Source: Setaria digitata
Lineage: Eukaryota > Nematoda > Chromadorea > Rhabditida > Setariidae
NCBI GenBank assembly: GCA_003640385.1
Contig: RCAB01000160.1
Coordinates: 60,380 to 124,379, forward strand
Length of the DNA stretch: 64,000 nt
Reading direction: 5' to 3'
The position numbers and the translations under genes are program-made. Within the stretch, counting starts at the first letter, position 1. Every line of letters begins with the position of its first letter. The notes beneath the pieces were generated by a model. The model did not search any database. It saw only the letters and a list, made by a program, of their open reading frames with translations, and had not been told where the DNA came from. Of the stretch, positions 44,001-56,700 are shown in pieces.

Positions 44001-47000
44001 ACAATTATAATAATAATCAATTCATCTTCATGTAACAAATGCAATCTAATGATAGTCCCTTAGGATTTTTTTTTTGCAAAGCTTATGAATATTTGATTTT
44101 ATTTTGTATCAATGTCCAAAGTATATAAGTAAACTTGATACTTTAGCTATCATCATCAATAATTTACAATAATAAAGAAGGATGAGTAAAATGAAGCATA
44201 ACTTTTTCAGCTAATATTATTAAAACCCTTTGGATAGCAAAAGAACGGTTGAAGTTAAAAGTAGTCTAGTTTTAGCAGTAAATATAGTATACCCTGGCAC
44301 TGAGTAGTACGACAACTTTTGAGAAGACAGACAGATAAGCCAAAAGCATATCGATCACAATCTATATGATGCTTGAAAAGAGGAAAAGTTCAGCATGCTA
44401 ATCATTTGCTAAGTCTCCTATTCCGGAATCAATTCTTGCCCCGTTTTTTTTTTCTTTTTTTTTCTATTCCATCTTTTCTCCCATGCCTGATGCAATTGAC
44501 TCTAATCTTGTCTCAAGATTTAGCAGAAAAAAAATGGAACTTAATATTTAAAATTTGATATTTTTTTTTAAAAATTCAACTATGTTGAATAATAAAAAAA
44601 AAAGCATGCTAATTTAATTAGTGAAATATTCCTCTCTAAATAATTCGTTGTGCACTTTTATTCACCTCTACAACCGGATCCCTCAAAACACTTTATGCGT
44701 CGTTACCAGTACCATCAACATCAACATCAACAACACCACTAATACTTCTACTACTACTACTACTATTACTACTGTTGCTAGTATACCACTATCATTGCTT
44801 ATTCTACATCTTACCCAATGTATGTGCACAATCAATACATGACTTTATTGCACAAATGCAAGTTTCTGCAATAAAATGTTGTTATTATTGCTGTTGTTAC
44901 TATTACCGCGATGTTTATATTTAGTAAGCAATGATTACTTTTAATCTTAATTCCGAAAATATCCTAAATAGAATTCAAGCTATATAAAATGAATATTAGA
45001 CATATATAAACTTCACATCCCATCTCATTTTATCCATTTGTCCTTTTGAATATTGAAAAATTTTTGAAACTACCGATAAATATCCTTACTAGAATGGATT
45101 AGTTAGATGTTAATTTGAGGACAAAATAAGTTATTATAACAACCTACCACCAGCTGTCATTAATAGTGAAGAAAAATTGTAATGAAAGAAAAGCTTACGA
45201 CTAAAGAAATGTATGTGTACTTACGTTTTGTTGATAGCGAATTTCGTAGATTATCTCCTGTGTTGCTAGGAAAAACCCCGCGAAGAGGTCCAAAATCTTA
45301 AAGAGCTTGTAGTTTATAAGAAAGAAAACATAACAAAATAAATTCCATTATCACACTCGCATCTTGTTTCGTAAAAGAAAAAAAAAAAGAAAAAAAATTT
45401 ATGCGATCTTTACTGTATCTGTTCGTAACAGATTTTTCGAACGTTAGATGATTTAACCTTTACTTCAGTGAAATAAAATAAATTAAATCCTTGAAAGGAA
45501 AAGAATGAACTAAAAGGCTTGAAAATGTATAGATCGTAAATCGTTGGCAAGGTATTTGACTAAAAATCTAAAAAAGACTCGAAAAATATAGTAGTAAAGC
45601 AGAATGAAATTCTAACTATAGGAAGATATAAAGATATATTACCCGCACTGTTCATTCGAAGAAAATATCCCAAACTTTCAAACTACATAAGATTTCATCC
45701 TCAAAAGGCTTACGTCAATCGAAATGTTCGAAATTTACTAAAATTATTTGGGAAACAGAAATTAAAACCTAAATCTCAAAAAATGAAAGTTTAAAAGAGT
45801 TCACTGAAATTTCCAACTACTCATGTTACCCGAAGATTAAGGACAATTCACGTTCGTCTTTTTTTTTTTTTTTTTCTTAAAAGCGGTAATTTTATATGTA
45901 GAGCTTATTTCTAGAAAAGTTATCTTACCCGTAATTAGAGCACTTATTTGTTGTTGCGAATGTAAAGTATTCGTCAGAAATTGTTGATGCCCTCCTAAAT
46001 AATATCCATTTTACATATTAAACTATACTTTGAGATTGGTACTTACACTATCATTATCTTAACTGGAGTAGAAAATCATGCCAACCCGTTTCAGTGCCTC
46101 ATCCTTTCCTTCTTTATTTCTCTCTTTAAGCTTTCCCTCAACAATATTCCAAATTTTTTTTTATTAAAGCACATCTAAGAGAAAACTATACTATCATCAA
46201 TAATCTTACCTAATAAATAGAGGACGGAATTAACCTGATCGGCAATGTTTTGAATGCCAATCGGCAAACTCTCCGGACCTAAATAATTCATGAAAATTAC
46301 GGTAAGGCAAGATCCTAAATAAATAAACTGAACGACTAAATCACAGACACAAGCATAGACAGATACAAATTTATTGTTAAAGTAGTCTAAAACAACAAAA
46401 CTTTTTGCCTTAGCCAAAAACAAAGCAACTAAAATTGGTTGTCCGGGAAATAAGAATATGAATAAGAAACAAAAATGAAATAATTGGAATGCTGTTATTA
46501 GACGGTTTTCTCATTTAATAACAGACCAGGAAATCAAAGGAAAGAACATTTTACAATCTACAGTATAATCATGCAAGCATAATTATAGAACTGATGCCAC
46601 GATGGAATAGGATTTTGTTGAATAGTCCAATTCGACTGCGCACGTTTTTAAAGATATCATATAAAGCAATTTTTCAGTGAGGAACAAGGCGACACATAGA
46701 TGTTATATAAATGATCAATTTGGAAAAGCTTAAACTTTCTACAGTTAGACGCTTAGAATGCACTTTATGTCTGTTACATCCGAATAGCCGCTAAAAACTA
46801 ATTTGTTTCTGTGTAACAGAGGGAAAAGTATAATTACTGTCCAAGAACCTTTCTTTTTCACTTCTCAGTTCATCAGAGACTAACGTAGCTTTATTTATCC
46901 CTTAGACAATATCCATCCTCAAGGCAACATAGAAAGAGATTAAACATGGCAATGCTTCACACTCCCAAATCCACAAGTTGTGCGGTTTTCTGAATAACAT

Positions 47001-50000
47001 TGTAATTGCCTTCTTCTCTTGCTCAGACTTCTAACTATCACTCCTATGATCTCAAAAAACAGAAACTCAAATGGTTGTGTCAAAGAATATCAAAAGAATC
47101 TTGAAACCCTTTCTGTGGATGTAATGACAACAATACTTGAATACTTACTGGGATGTGCGTGCGCTGAACCAAGTAAATGCTGAACACGAGGTACAAGCGC
47201 ACCAAGAAATGAAGATGCTGCATGAACTGCTTGTGATCTGAACAAAAAGCTGTCTCAAATACATGTAAAATTTAGTTATAGTAATACGGCGTGCCTGAAT
47301 AAACCAAAACCATCATTCTGAAGTTACCAAAATTAATACCTGCACTGTAAAAGTGAAAGTAGGATACGGAAATGGAAAATATGTAGTGTAAATATTACAT
47401 TGCATCTAATTTCATATTAGCAGCAAAATTTACTATCAACTATCACTAGGTATATATTTGCCATAATGAATACAACATGATAATGGATGTGTAATTTAAA
47501 AAAATTTGTTGGGAAACTTACCGCTGTAAATTTCTAAACTGGGAAGAATGACTTTCAACAGCATTAACATCACCATTTGTAGCAGCTCTTGAAACTTCGG
47601 TACCCGTAGTTGCTGTTATAACATTACTATTTACGGGTGTTGCCAGCGTTGCGTTGTTACTAGCAACTACCGTATTTGAACTTGTATTATTTGCCGTGTC
47701 CTAGATAAATGATGAGAAATATCAATAAAGATGCAAATGTCAATATGAGTCACAGAAAAGATCGATAGATTTTTCCAGTTCCATCCCTTTATTCAAACTA
47801 TGTCGTTTAATAATAATAAAAAAAAAAAAAAAAAAAAAAAAAAACAAAAAAAGTCTGTTTATTTTTCGAATCTAACACATAAATAAAGCCAAGTATGGTG
47901 AATTCAAACCTGTATAACTACACCTAGCTGTGGAGCTGAGCGACAACCACTTGATTCGCCTTGTTGTGCAAAAGATGGTGAAACACGATTCGCTGTGCTT
48001 TCACAACGCCTATAAAGTGACACACTGTATCATCATTAGCAAACTTTTGCTTAATGATTATTAAAAAAAAAACGAAAATCTTTGTTTCTTTACATCAATA
48101 TCATTATATCGTCGACGGCTTAAATAAGCAAAACATAGTCAATAACTTCTTTAATCAAATATGGTTGATGAGTAAAAGAGAAGAGTTACACTATTGAAAA
48201 CATTGCCCTGAAAAACAAATATTTAGTTAGTTGACGTACGCAATGCTGTGGCAGAGACCCGTCGCTGAACTATGAGCACGAGTGCGTGCTGATGACGAAG
48301 TGCTCGGCTGCTGCTCACTGCTATTTGCCGTACGTGGTGAGCTCTCCGTTCCGGTAGCTGTTCGACCGGCCACACTGGTACGACCTTTACGGGTCCGTGG
48401 TCTATCTCTTGTGCTCCTACAGCAGCACAAAAGTTTTTCTTTTCGTAAAAAAATTTGACATAGCCATCAACAACTACGCAAAAATATCATTTTTCTAATC
48501 TGTGTGAACTTATATTAAGTCATTACCGCAGAAGAAAGGTCACAAATTCTGTACAAAAATCAGAAGAGTTTGAACAAAATTTCTGAGTAGCAAACAAACA
48601 TGGTGGATTATTACATGGTGAAAGAGAAGAGAGAAAGGAAACGCCAGAAGTAAAGAATGGAACAGCAAAAAAAGTATATATATATATACATATATATATG
48701 ATACCTTGGCTGCTCCACCAATTGTGAAGCGCTGTTTGTATGTGCTGAACTGTCAATATTGTCTGTTGTCTGACTCTGTAACAAGACTAAAGAGGAATAA
48801 AAAGAATGAATATGCAAAAAAAAAAAAAAAAAACCAAATAAATATCCAACGCAATCCTTAACAAAGATCTGAGTTCTACTCAGTGACAATAACAACGTGG
48901 TCACCTCACTAACTGAAATCCTTTTCAAACGATATTTCCCTATATAGAGATGATGACTTCATCTTTTCGTGATTCTATAACACTAGAGTGAAATTCAATG
49001 AAAAACTAACAATTGACACTGGAACTGAATATTGACGTTGAGAACGAGTGAGGCGACGACCACTGGGATTTTGATCAGGGAAAAAATCTGTCAAATATTT
49101 CAATTCACTCCTAACGCTTTCGTGTCCGGAACGACCGGAACCCGGACCGGTCCGTCCACTCCCTCCACTTGTTGACTTTGTTTCAGACGTACCCGGCAGT
49201 TGAGAATTTTGCTGTCGAGGCAGGTCACTATTTTCCGAATTCTGCAAATAGATTCTTTCATTTCTTTCATTTTCTTTTTACTTTTTTCAACTTCCTCTCC
49301 CTAACTGCACCCTATGTGTGCATTTCAATACGAAAGTACAGAATGAAGTAATAGATGCCCATCAAATAACTGGTAAAATGGACAGCGACGGGTTCTCCAT
49401 TGAATCCCATCATTCTATCGAAGATAGGAATTGTAAGAGTACTTCGATACCAGCAATTTTTCTTATGCTAAAAAGGCAGAGAAAGCATTACGGATCAACC
49501 AGTTTACCAAGCATAAATTTAGGCTTTTTGGAATCAAAATACCTGTTCTCCTGATGACTGGGCAACTCGACGCAGTTTAGACGAAGAAGAACCCACAGCT
49601 GCAACTGAAACTGTTGGCGGAGCTTCTGATTTTGATGAACCTGGAATGAACGATGGCTAAGTAATCTTGCTAAACAAAAAAGCTGCTGGATTAAAAACCG
49701 TGTAACTCTCATTTCATCTGCAGAGGCGGCACAAAGACAATGAATGAAAACCTTTCGAGGTTAACAAAGGTATTCAGAAATCAATTCCGTCAAAAATAAT
49801 CTAACAAGTTCTAAAAGAGTTCTTCCTAATGAAATTTTAACTGAGGGAATTATATTGCTTAAAAATTTACTCCTCTGCAACGCAAAATACAGATGGAAAA
49901 AGTTGAAATGTGATAATAATGGGGAAACAATTCTAAAAATTCCAAATAAGCAGGAAAGAAATCGTCGTGTACTGGATAAGATGACCAGCATCACCATTAA

Positions 50001-50228
50001 ACTATGTCCTTTGGTAAACCATTATGACCTCCAGCGTCGTAGGTTCACTTTTTGGCCAAATAGCTGAGTTTAAATCATTGTAACAGATAAATATTTCGTT
50101 TTCTCATTCCCAAAAATTTCCCTTTACGAATAAGACTAACCTGAATTTGGTGAACTACGTTTTCGGCTAAATTGGGGCAGCGTAGCGTTGTCACCGTGCT
50201 GTCCAGATGTCGATCCTATATTCGACAT
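29117..50228 (-). CDS. TRIP12: TRIP12/Ufd4-type HECT E3 ubiquitin ligase, complete, 43 exons
   Basis: The minus-strand model joins 43 exons in phase: 6219 nt, 2072 aa (human TRIP12 is 1992). Exons are listed in the four block entries that follow. The order of parts matches TRIP12: disordered Ser/Arg N-terminus, ARM-like helical repeats, WWE domain, long linker, C-terminal HECT. The WWE and the phrases [20 protein letters not shown] and [21 protein letters not shown] separate it from UBR5, HECTD1 and HUWE1. TRIP12 transfers ubiquitin from an E2 through a HECT thioester and works in the ubiquitin-fusion-degradation pathway and chromatin control in other animals; that role is transferred by homology. 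The start is ATG 50228 (MSNIGSTSG; human also begins MSN), 7 bp behind a TTTTAG acceptor. Most introns are 70-900 bp, one is about 4 kb. Confidence 0.97.
32311..36439 (-). other. TRIP12: TRIP12 linker and middle helical region, exons 23-34
   Basis: Exons 36295-36439, 35831-36036, 35423-35654, 35049-35256, 34746-34901, 34296-34397, 33995-34093, 33809-33877, 33500-33622, 33333-33425, 32888-33113, 32311-32503; about residues 991-1607. The first three encode a Ser/Thr-rich linker ([25 protein letters not shown]) ending in [13 protein letters not shown], which corresponds to the human KGWIKEQA segment. Conserved blocks follow: [64 protein letters not shown] with the acidic [30 protein letters not shown], and [20 protein letters not shown]. 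Confidence 0.92.
36687..41259 (-). other. TRIP12: TRIP12 ARM-like repeats and WWE domain, exons 12-22
   Basis: Exons 41075-41259, 40744-40839, 40242-40334, 39807-39968, 39347-39587, 38981-39095, 38509-38671, 38082-38220, 37377-37498, 37049-37283, 36687-36866; about residues 414-990. ARM-like helices carry [59 protein letters not shown] and [16 protein letters not shown]. The WWE is encoded by 38509-38671 and 38082-38220: [20 protein letters not shown] then [19 protein letters not shown], ending RAIQRR, with the Trp, Arg and aromatic positions that bind ADP-ribose chains. The second WWE exon overlaps a 116-bp assembly duplication at its 3' end. Confidence 0.93.
37865..38097 (+). repeat. 116-bp direct duplication around an N: probable assembly artefact
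   Basis: 37865-37980 and 37982-38097 are the same 116-bp segment with a single mismatch (C-A-A-T-G versus C-G-A-T-G), separated only by the N at 37981. The second copy contains the end of a TRIP12 WWE exon and its GTAAGT donor, which are therefore repeated in the first copy. Confidence 0.92.
41260..45224 (-). other. Largest TRIP12 intron, about 4 kb
   Basis: The intron between exons 11 and 12. It holds two poly-C tracts (about 42137-42152 with an N at 42153; 43339-43352), many poly-A/T runs, a TAC/CAA-type trinucleotide stretch near 44716-44770 and no exon that I can support. Small plus-strand ORFs (43277-43758, 44373-44842) are homopolymer-driven. Confidence 0.75.
42137..42153 (+). repeat. 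Poly-C tract ending in an N
   Basis: About 15 consecutive C (after CCCCCG) followed by N at 42153. The undetermined base is at a homopolymer, a typical sequencing limit. Intronic. Confidence 0.9.
45225..50228 (-). other. TRIP12: TRIP12 N-terminal disordered region, exons 1-11
   Basis: Exons 50141-50228, 49543-49640, 49011-49241, 48705-48775, 48240-48416, 47910-48009, 47522-47700, 47149-47237, 46210-46278, 45929-45994, 45225-45296; residues 1 to about 413. The sequence is rich in Ser, Thr, Gly, Gln and Arg ([15 protein letters not shown] basic patches, [44 protein letters not shown]) with no globular signal until [20 protein letters not shown] and [20 protein letters not shown], which look helical. 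Human TRIP12 has a comparable basic disordered N-terminus that binds chromatin. Confidence 0.88.
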
Positions 50229-50237
50229 GGAAGAGCT
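50229..50237 (-). promoter_or_regulatory. Candidate spliced-leader acceptor at TRIP12 start
   Basis: On the minus strand TTTTAG (AG at 50236-50237) is followed by only 7 nt (CTCTTCC) before the start ATG. A 7-nt 5' UTR behind an acceptor is typical of nematode trans-spliced genes. Confidence 0.45.
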
Positions 50238-52138
50238 AAAATCAAAATATTTTAGGCAATATATTAAGTAAACAATTTCATCAACATATTAGTTAAAAAT
50301 CGATGAAAAAAAAAAAAAAAAACAAGTATGCTTTTTTCTTTCATTTTCTTGCCATTTTCTTCTTCCCTTGTCTTAATCATTCTGATCAATTTGTTCAGAA
50401 AATCCACAAAAATAATGATAGCCATAACTATATTACGTCCATTACATAGGCAAAAAAAAAAATCCTAAGAAAAAAAAAAAACAAATATCGCATCATTTAG
50501 AATGGCGAAAAAAACGACATAAGTATTAGCTGAAAAGAGTAGCAAAAAAAAAAAAAAAAAAAATTTACAAACACACTCCTTCACATCCTTAACTGTAGTT
50601 ATTGATAAGCTTAGGGTTCAAATAATTTCTTCGACAAATTTCTACCTCTTTTGATGAAAACATAAATTCTAGATCATATAAGTATTAACGCCTATCTTTC
50701 GACAATCATTTCTAATTCCATCTCAATGACCTACGATGGAAGGTCGTCCTCCAAATATACAAAACATATTTCGTTCCTGGTGATGGCATCACATAAACAG
50801 TTCAAAACTCTACCATCTCTATTACTATTCATCGCAATCACCCAGACTAAAGGTCAACTATTTTTGAGAAAACGAAGCAGAATATTGGTTTATGAAAAAT
50901 GATGATGAACATTTATACGGGTGATAAAGATCAAATAAGCTTTAAAAAAGAGAAGAATTTTACATTTCTTTCAAATAAGCAGAAAAAATTAAAAATTAAT
51001 TAAAAACCACTACACAATATGCTAGCAAATAATTATTAAAAAAGAAATACAATAAAATTATTATAACTAAAAAGTTTCAAATGATCTGAATAGAATATTT
51101 AGTTTTACAAAATTTACTCTACTAGAAATAAAATGGCATTTTCTTATTCTTCTTTTGATTAATACTGTACAGCTTTAGAACAATAAATAGACTTGAAAAC
51201 ATATATATATATTTATTTATTTATTATAATAAGAAATCAATCTCATTTTATATTTTCCACCACTTATTGCATATTTTAATGTGTTCCATAATATTACTAT
51301 TATATTTCAAACAAAAGTACCTTTGCAACAGACTAAAAGATTTTATTCCTCCTAACTCAATTCCTATGGTGATTACAAAAGCAAAAGTTATCCATTTTTT
51401 TCACTATCAAATGATAATGCAGAAGAGATGCGAGATCAACATTATCTGGAATCAATTATTATACACTATAATACAAATCTAAAATTGATTCAAAAATAAA
51501 AAACATTGACAAAAAAAATGGAACGAAAACACACATTAAACAACTGAACAATTAACATGATTTCTAAAATTTCTTATTCTCCTTATAATAAATAAATTCA
51601 GATCTGATTACACGCCAAATGATTGAAATGTCGACATATATCACTTTTCACTCTCAATAAAACCATCATGTAGCACATATGGAATCAGCAGTTCTAAATA
51701 AAGAAAAAAAAAAACTGCATGGAAATGATAAAGATAAGAAAAAATAAAGCAGTAATTAAACATTATCTATTCAAAAAAAAAAATGACGAATTTGCAAAAT
51801 ATTTCGTAAAAGTTTCCTACTTATTCACCATCATACAATTTTAATCAATAAAATGTTGCATTTCCAGTTTTGGTTGAAAAAAAAAAGAAACATTTTCACA
51901 CCATAACATCGTTCGTTCAACTTATCAAAACTATATCAGCCCATAAAAACTAACAAATAATACTATATGCAAAATGTTATGCTTACGTATCATAAAATTT
52001 TACCCACTAAACACCAACAATAACACAAACATAAAACATCACTATTGCATTAGTTGGACTGGATATAGAATTTAGATGGCATAACTGCAAGAAACGACTG
52101 GTCGTTGTGGGTAGACGAAGGTTTAACCAACATTTTAT

Positions 52139-52176
52139 ATATACGTATATATATATATATATATATNATATATATG
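52139..52176 (+). repeat. (TA)n tract with an N
   Basis: About 35 bp of alternating TA interrupted by N at 52167. Confidence 0.9.
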
Positions 52177-53387
52177 CTCACTCTAGGAATTTGAAAAAAA
52201 ATTAAAACAGAGAGCAATTTTTCTTCTGTGAACTTCTTTCACAACATTCAAAGAATCCTTGAGCGCTTCTTTCTCCTCCCCATAAAAGACGTGTTATTAG
52301 AGAAAAACAAGAAAAGAAAAAAAACATTATCATTTATCTAATCTACGGAAGATAAAACACCATCAATTAATTATATTAATAAATTATTACAAAACAGCAA
52401 CAAAAGTTATCATTTTCATCACTGTCATCAACTAACAGCAAAAATGCTACTATGGAAGATTGTAGCAGTGAATAATGATGCAAATGAAATCTCTACGGGG
52501 GAGAAAAAAAAATACTAATCCTTGGATTTCTAAAAGCATCTTTCCACTACTAGCCAATATTATCAAGCCAGAAACCATGGAACGACTATTTAGTCACATA
52601 AGTAAGGCCTTCCTCTGCACTGAAACCATAGGGTTTATTCATCTATCTCTTACAGACGACTACAACCTCCTTCCTCTGCTCTTATGTTTCAGAGTCTGAA
52701 ATTGTATGGCCCATTTCATGTTCTCATTTAGGCTTTCCTCCGCCCAGTATCTTTAAGCTGAACTCAAAATCAAAAGCCCTACTAACTCCGTTCTCTCATT
52801 TATCCATGCAACCCTTCATTTGCTCAGTATTATCAAATCCAAAATTGTAGGCCCATTTCATGCTTTCCATTTATCTATACAAAATTTTCCTGTATTTTAC
52901 ATATCCAAGCTGAAACCTCCATCCTTCCAACATTTAAAATCTATCCGGTTTAACGGATCTACTCCCCTATCATATGACCTGAAATTCATAATACCACAAT
53001 TATCTTCCTTCTTAATCATAACGTCTAAATTTACATATTATCTTCATACCAACACATACACACACACACACACACACATATCTAGTTTAACAAACTGAGA
53101 ATAACACTTTCAGCTCATTATCTTTAACGTTTACATTTAACAGCCCTTTTCATTATTTTTATTTGTCTACACGTAATTAATTAACAATATTTGAAAAAAT
53201 AAAAATCAGATAAAATAAAGTAAAATAAAAACGACTCAAACACAATGTATAATCAAAAAGGTACCTGAGAAAGCCCCGTGCTCAATTATTGATACACCTG
53301 ATGCGAAGCTTTGACGTAAACACGAAAACAAAGCCAAATTGATAATTTCAACTTTCCAATTTACAATTCGTTTTCTTTTTCTTCAAT

Positions 53388-53462
53388 ATTTTTGTTGCTG
53401 TCGTTGTTTTTGTTGTTGCTGTTGTTGTTATTGTTGCTGTTTTTGTTGTCTTTGTTGTTGCA
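53388..53462 (+). repeat. (TTG)n-like imperfect trinucleotide repeat
   Basis: About 75 bp of TTG units with GCTG and TTTTG interruptions; on the minus strand it would read CAA/CAG but with stops, so it is not a Gln tract of a gene. Confidence 0.85.
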
Positions 53463-54603
53463 TATACCACAATATTTTGAGGAAGAAGAAATCGACAATG
53501 AGTTCGTTACAATGAAATAAACAAAAGAAAAGATATAAATATAATGGTAATAATAACTAATATTTCACTAAGCGTCTAATAACCTTACATCTCTGAAATG
53601 CACACTCTCATATATACACATACATACACGTACGTGTAAATCTCTTCTTTCATACACATACACGTACGCAATACCTATACTTCTCATTACCATTTCTGAT
53701 ATTTATCATACATTTATCACTCTATTCCCTTTTAAATTATCACTCATATAGGGTCGAAAAATCCGACAAAAAAAAGTAGAGCGATGAAATAAACGATGAA
53801 CTTTTCTTTACCGCTCTCTACAATATGAACAATGGACAATAGCACCCACATCAATTCAACTGTCCATCTCCTCCTTCCACTTCAACCAACTGTCCACTTC
53901 ACCTTTCCTTGAATCATTTACCCGTCCACCTGCTGTCTTTCTTATTGACGACAGCGTCGTCACCTTTCATTTCTCAACCTTTTTCTTTTTCCTTATCACT
54001 AAAATGTCTTCCATTCATTAAACACTGATAACCTCTTCCATCTCTCTTCTATTTACTCCTAACTACTAAAGCTTTTTCATCATTAACATACTTGGCCTCA
54101 TCACTTCAGCTTTTTTTTGGTTCTACATAAACTATATATATATATATTTTTCACAGTAACAATTATTCATTTCTTTCTCGTTAGCAAATATGCCATTCAA
54201 GACTTGATAAAAATGATGATATGCAAAATAAGTGCGATAAAATATCTATCTTTCTATTCTCCTCTTTTCTTTCTTTTTCCTTCCTCTCTTATACAATTAA
54301 TAAATGTTCAAATATCTATCTACTCCCTCTCTCGTAATTACGTAACGTAGAAAGTCATGATTATGATTCAGTTTTATATATATATTTACATGTATAAATT
54401 TACAAGATTTAGCTCAAATACTAGCAAATAAAATAATGCAACAGAGGAAGTGGTAAAATGTAGCAAAATAAAACTGAAAACCGGATAGATTAAAACCGGA
54501 TCCCTTCAATATTTATAACCGAAAAGAATTCGTATAGGTAAATGAATAAAAGCGTCCATAAAGATATCTCAAGATGTGCTTCTATCTAATAATATACATG
54601 CAG

Positions 54604-54775
54604 CAGACACACACGCACACACACACACGCACACACACATACACAGACACACACACACATATATATACGTATAGATCTATGAACATGTACATATTACTTT
54701 ACGGAGAAAGAAAGAGAGTGAGAGAGAAAGAGTGGAGATAAGAGAAGGAAGGGGTGAGAGAGGAAGGAGAAGAGT
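54604..54775 (+). repeat. CA tract followed by GA-rich tract
   Basis: An imperfect (CA)n at 54604-54660 and, after a short AT stretch, a purine-only GA-rich run at about 54703-54775 (AGAAAGAGAGTGAGAGAG-type). The purine run could form H-DNA. Confidence 0.85.
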
Positions 54776-55235
54776 ATAAATCCGGAAAAATGAATCTTCA
54801 TAGTATATATACATATATGGATGAAAATAGAGTAATGGTAGTGATAGTTTTAATGATAGTGATAGAATTAAGTTTACATATATTTCCTCTCGCTATTCCT
54901 TTATATTAACATTCTTGTTTTATAAGCACTTAGGTCTATTTTATGCCATCAATACAACACACTTTTCTGACTGTCTCATCACCATCATCATCTTCATCCT
55001 GAAGTACATCTCATTCCTGAATTCATCTCATTTCTCTCCGTTTTCCGGTTCATTCATCCGAAATAAGCACCATCCAAATATTCATCTTATGCATGGCAGT
55101 TCTACATCTAGATAAATATGCTTTCACATCAGTGGCAGCAGCAGCAGGACTCAAAAACAAGACAATTTACGCTATCATCCTACAGGACCTATGGAATTTC
55201 ATTTGAGCCAAACCAATAAGCTGGCACGTTCTGCG

Positions 55236-55318
55236 TACTTGCGTGCGTGCGTGCGTGTCTGTGTGTATCTGCGCGTGTGCGCGTGCGCGAGTATTTACTG
55301 TGTGTGTATAGGATATGT
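55236..55318 (+). repeat. Alternating TG/CG tract, Z-DNA-prone
   Basis: GCGTGCGTGCGTGTCTGTGT then GCGCGTGTGCGCGTGCGCGAG and a TGTGTGT run: nearly uninterrupted purine-pyrimidine alternation with many CpG, in an otherwise CpG-poor region. Confidence 0.8.
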
Positions 55319-56007
55319 GTAAGGATGTATACTTGCTTTCCAATATTAATTAATAAAATGAATACTAATAGTAGCAATGATGAGGAAGCTGAGTGGTTCC
55401 TTCTAAGTTCGCTCACCAATGTCTCGTACATTACGATTAATCTCTGGATGACCCTTGTTGGATAGTGAAATAAGTCTTCTCTCCACCCTATCTTAGCACA
55501 AACTGAACAAGAACCACTAAGAGCAGGGACCATCATCTAACCAATTATAATTACATCGCTACGACGTTCATCGTTCAAACATTCACCAGTGACATATTTA
55601 CTGTATACCAGGAATGAGATGAGAACTGCAAAGGTTACACGAAGGTAAGATTAGCAGCGAATAATATTCATCCAAAGGTTACGGTATCCACAAATCGAGT
55701 AAGACGGATGTCCCGAACATTACCGTAATAATACAATTATAGTACAGATAAGGCATAGCACATGTCATTACACTGACGGGAAATTGAAATCAACCCTCAT
55801 TTTATTCTTTTGATAACTGATATCCGCTCTGTCTACCCGAATCATTTACCCTACCCGAACTCTGGGAGCTTAACTTACCTCATTCCCTCACACTCAAACT
55901 GCCCACTCAATCTCCAAAGGGTTCACCCGTTGCCCGACTTTCCCCGCAGACAACAGTCACATACATACTGCAATAAGGCTCATCGACGCGTTGCTGCGTC
56001 CTTGGAC

Positions 56008-56325
56008 ACACACACACCGACAGGCATGTGCATACACATACCGACAGACACACACCGACAAATTGTGGTGTGTATACAGACTGACAGACATGTGCATACA
56101 TGTACTGACAGACACACACCGACAAGTTGTGGCATATGTACAGACTTACACACATACACTGACAGACATGTGCATTCATGTACTGACAGACACACACACC
56201 CACACACCGACAAGTTGTGGCATATATACAGGCTGACAGACATACACCGACAGACGCGGTGCAGACGGACACACACCGACAACCGTGGCAGACGACTACA
56301 CGCACAGACATTCTGTGAATGCACA
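56008..56325 (+). repeat. Minisatellite of CACACACCGACA/GACAGACATGTGCAT units
   Basis: Four to five tandem, imperfect units of about 65-78 bp. Each has ACACACCGACA, then A.TTGTGGC/T, TATACAG.CTGACAGACA and TGTGCAT.CATGTACTGACAGACA. Several frames on both strands stay open through it only because of its composition. Confidence 0.85.
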
Positions 56326-56525
56326 GAGAGAGAGGGGTAGACGGAGAGAGAGGCAGAGACAGACATGGCGATAAACATTGTTAATGTATGGTTGCTCACC
56401 CGTTGCAGCAACCAACTGATTGATTCGCTTCCCATTTCATCATCGGTTATCGATTCGTTCGATTCTTCCTTAGGTCATTCTCCTCCTAGCATCTTTACCG
56501 TATCGAACTGTTAAGCTTATCAGCC

Positions 56526-56700
56526 AATATCGTATCCCTCTCTAAAACTGTATCTAGTCCTCATCAACTATCGTATCCCTCTTCCAAACTGTATCCACTC
56601 TGTTGTACCCTCTCTACTGAATTCTGTCCAGTTCCGCAGTACCACACCATCTCTCAGCTAAACTGGACTGAATTCCCCACTCCTATCGTATCCTCTCTAC
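56526..56700 (+). repeat. Dispersed TATCGTATCCCTCT motif copies
   Basis: TATCGTATCCCTCT occurs at about 56528 and 56570, with a related TATCGTATCCTCTC at about 56685; each is followed by AACTGTAT or a similar stretch. This is a degenerate repeat 1.6 kb upstream of the DDX3 start. Confidence 0.6.

Noticed and set aside
29117..50228. Initial idea that the HECT gene is UBR5/hyd
   Set aside because: The C-terminal phrases, WWE placement and absence of UBR zinc box and MLLE domain fit TRIP12, not UBR5.
56008..56325. CRISPR-like array of repeats and spacers
   Set aside because: Units are imperfect, contiguous and share sequence throughout, with no unique spacers, and the window is clearly eukaryotic.
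55810..56435. Long overlapping ORFs on both strands (up to 176 aa), Cys/His/Thr-rich
   Set aside because: They run through the CACACCGACA minisatellite; open frames on both strands at once are a product of the repeat composition, with no domain and no splice context.
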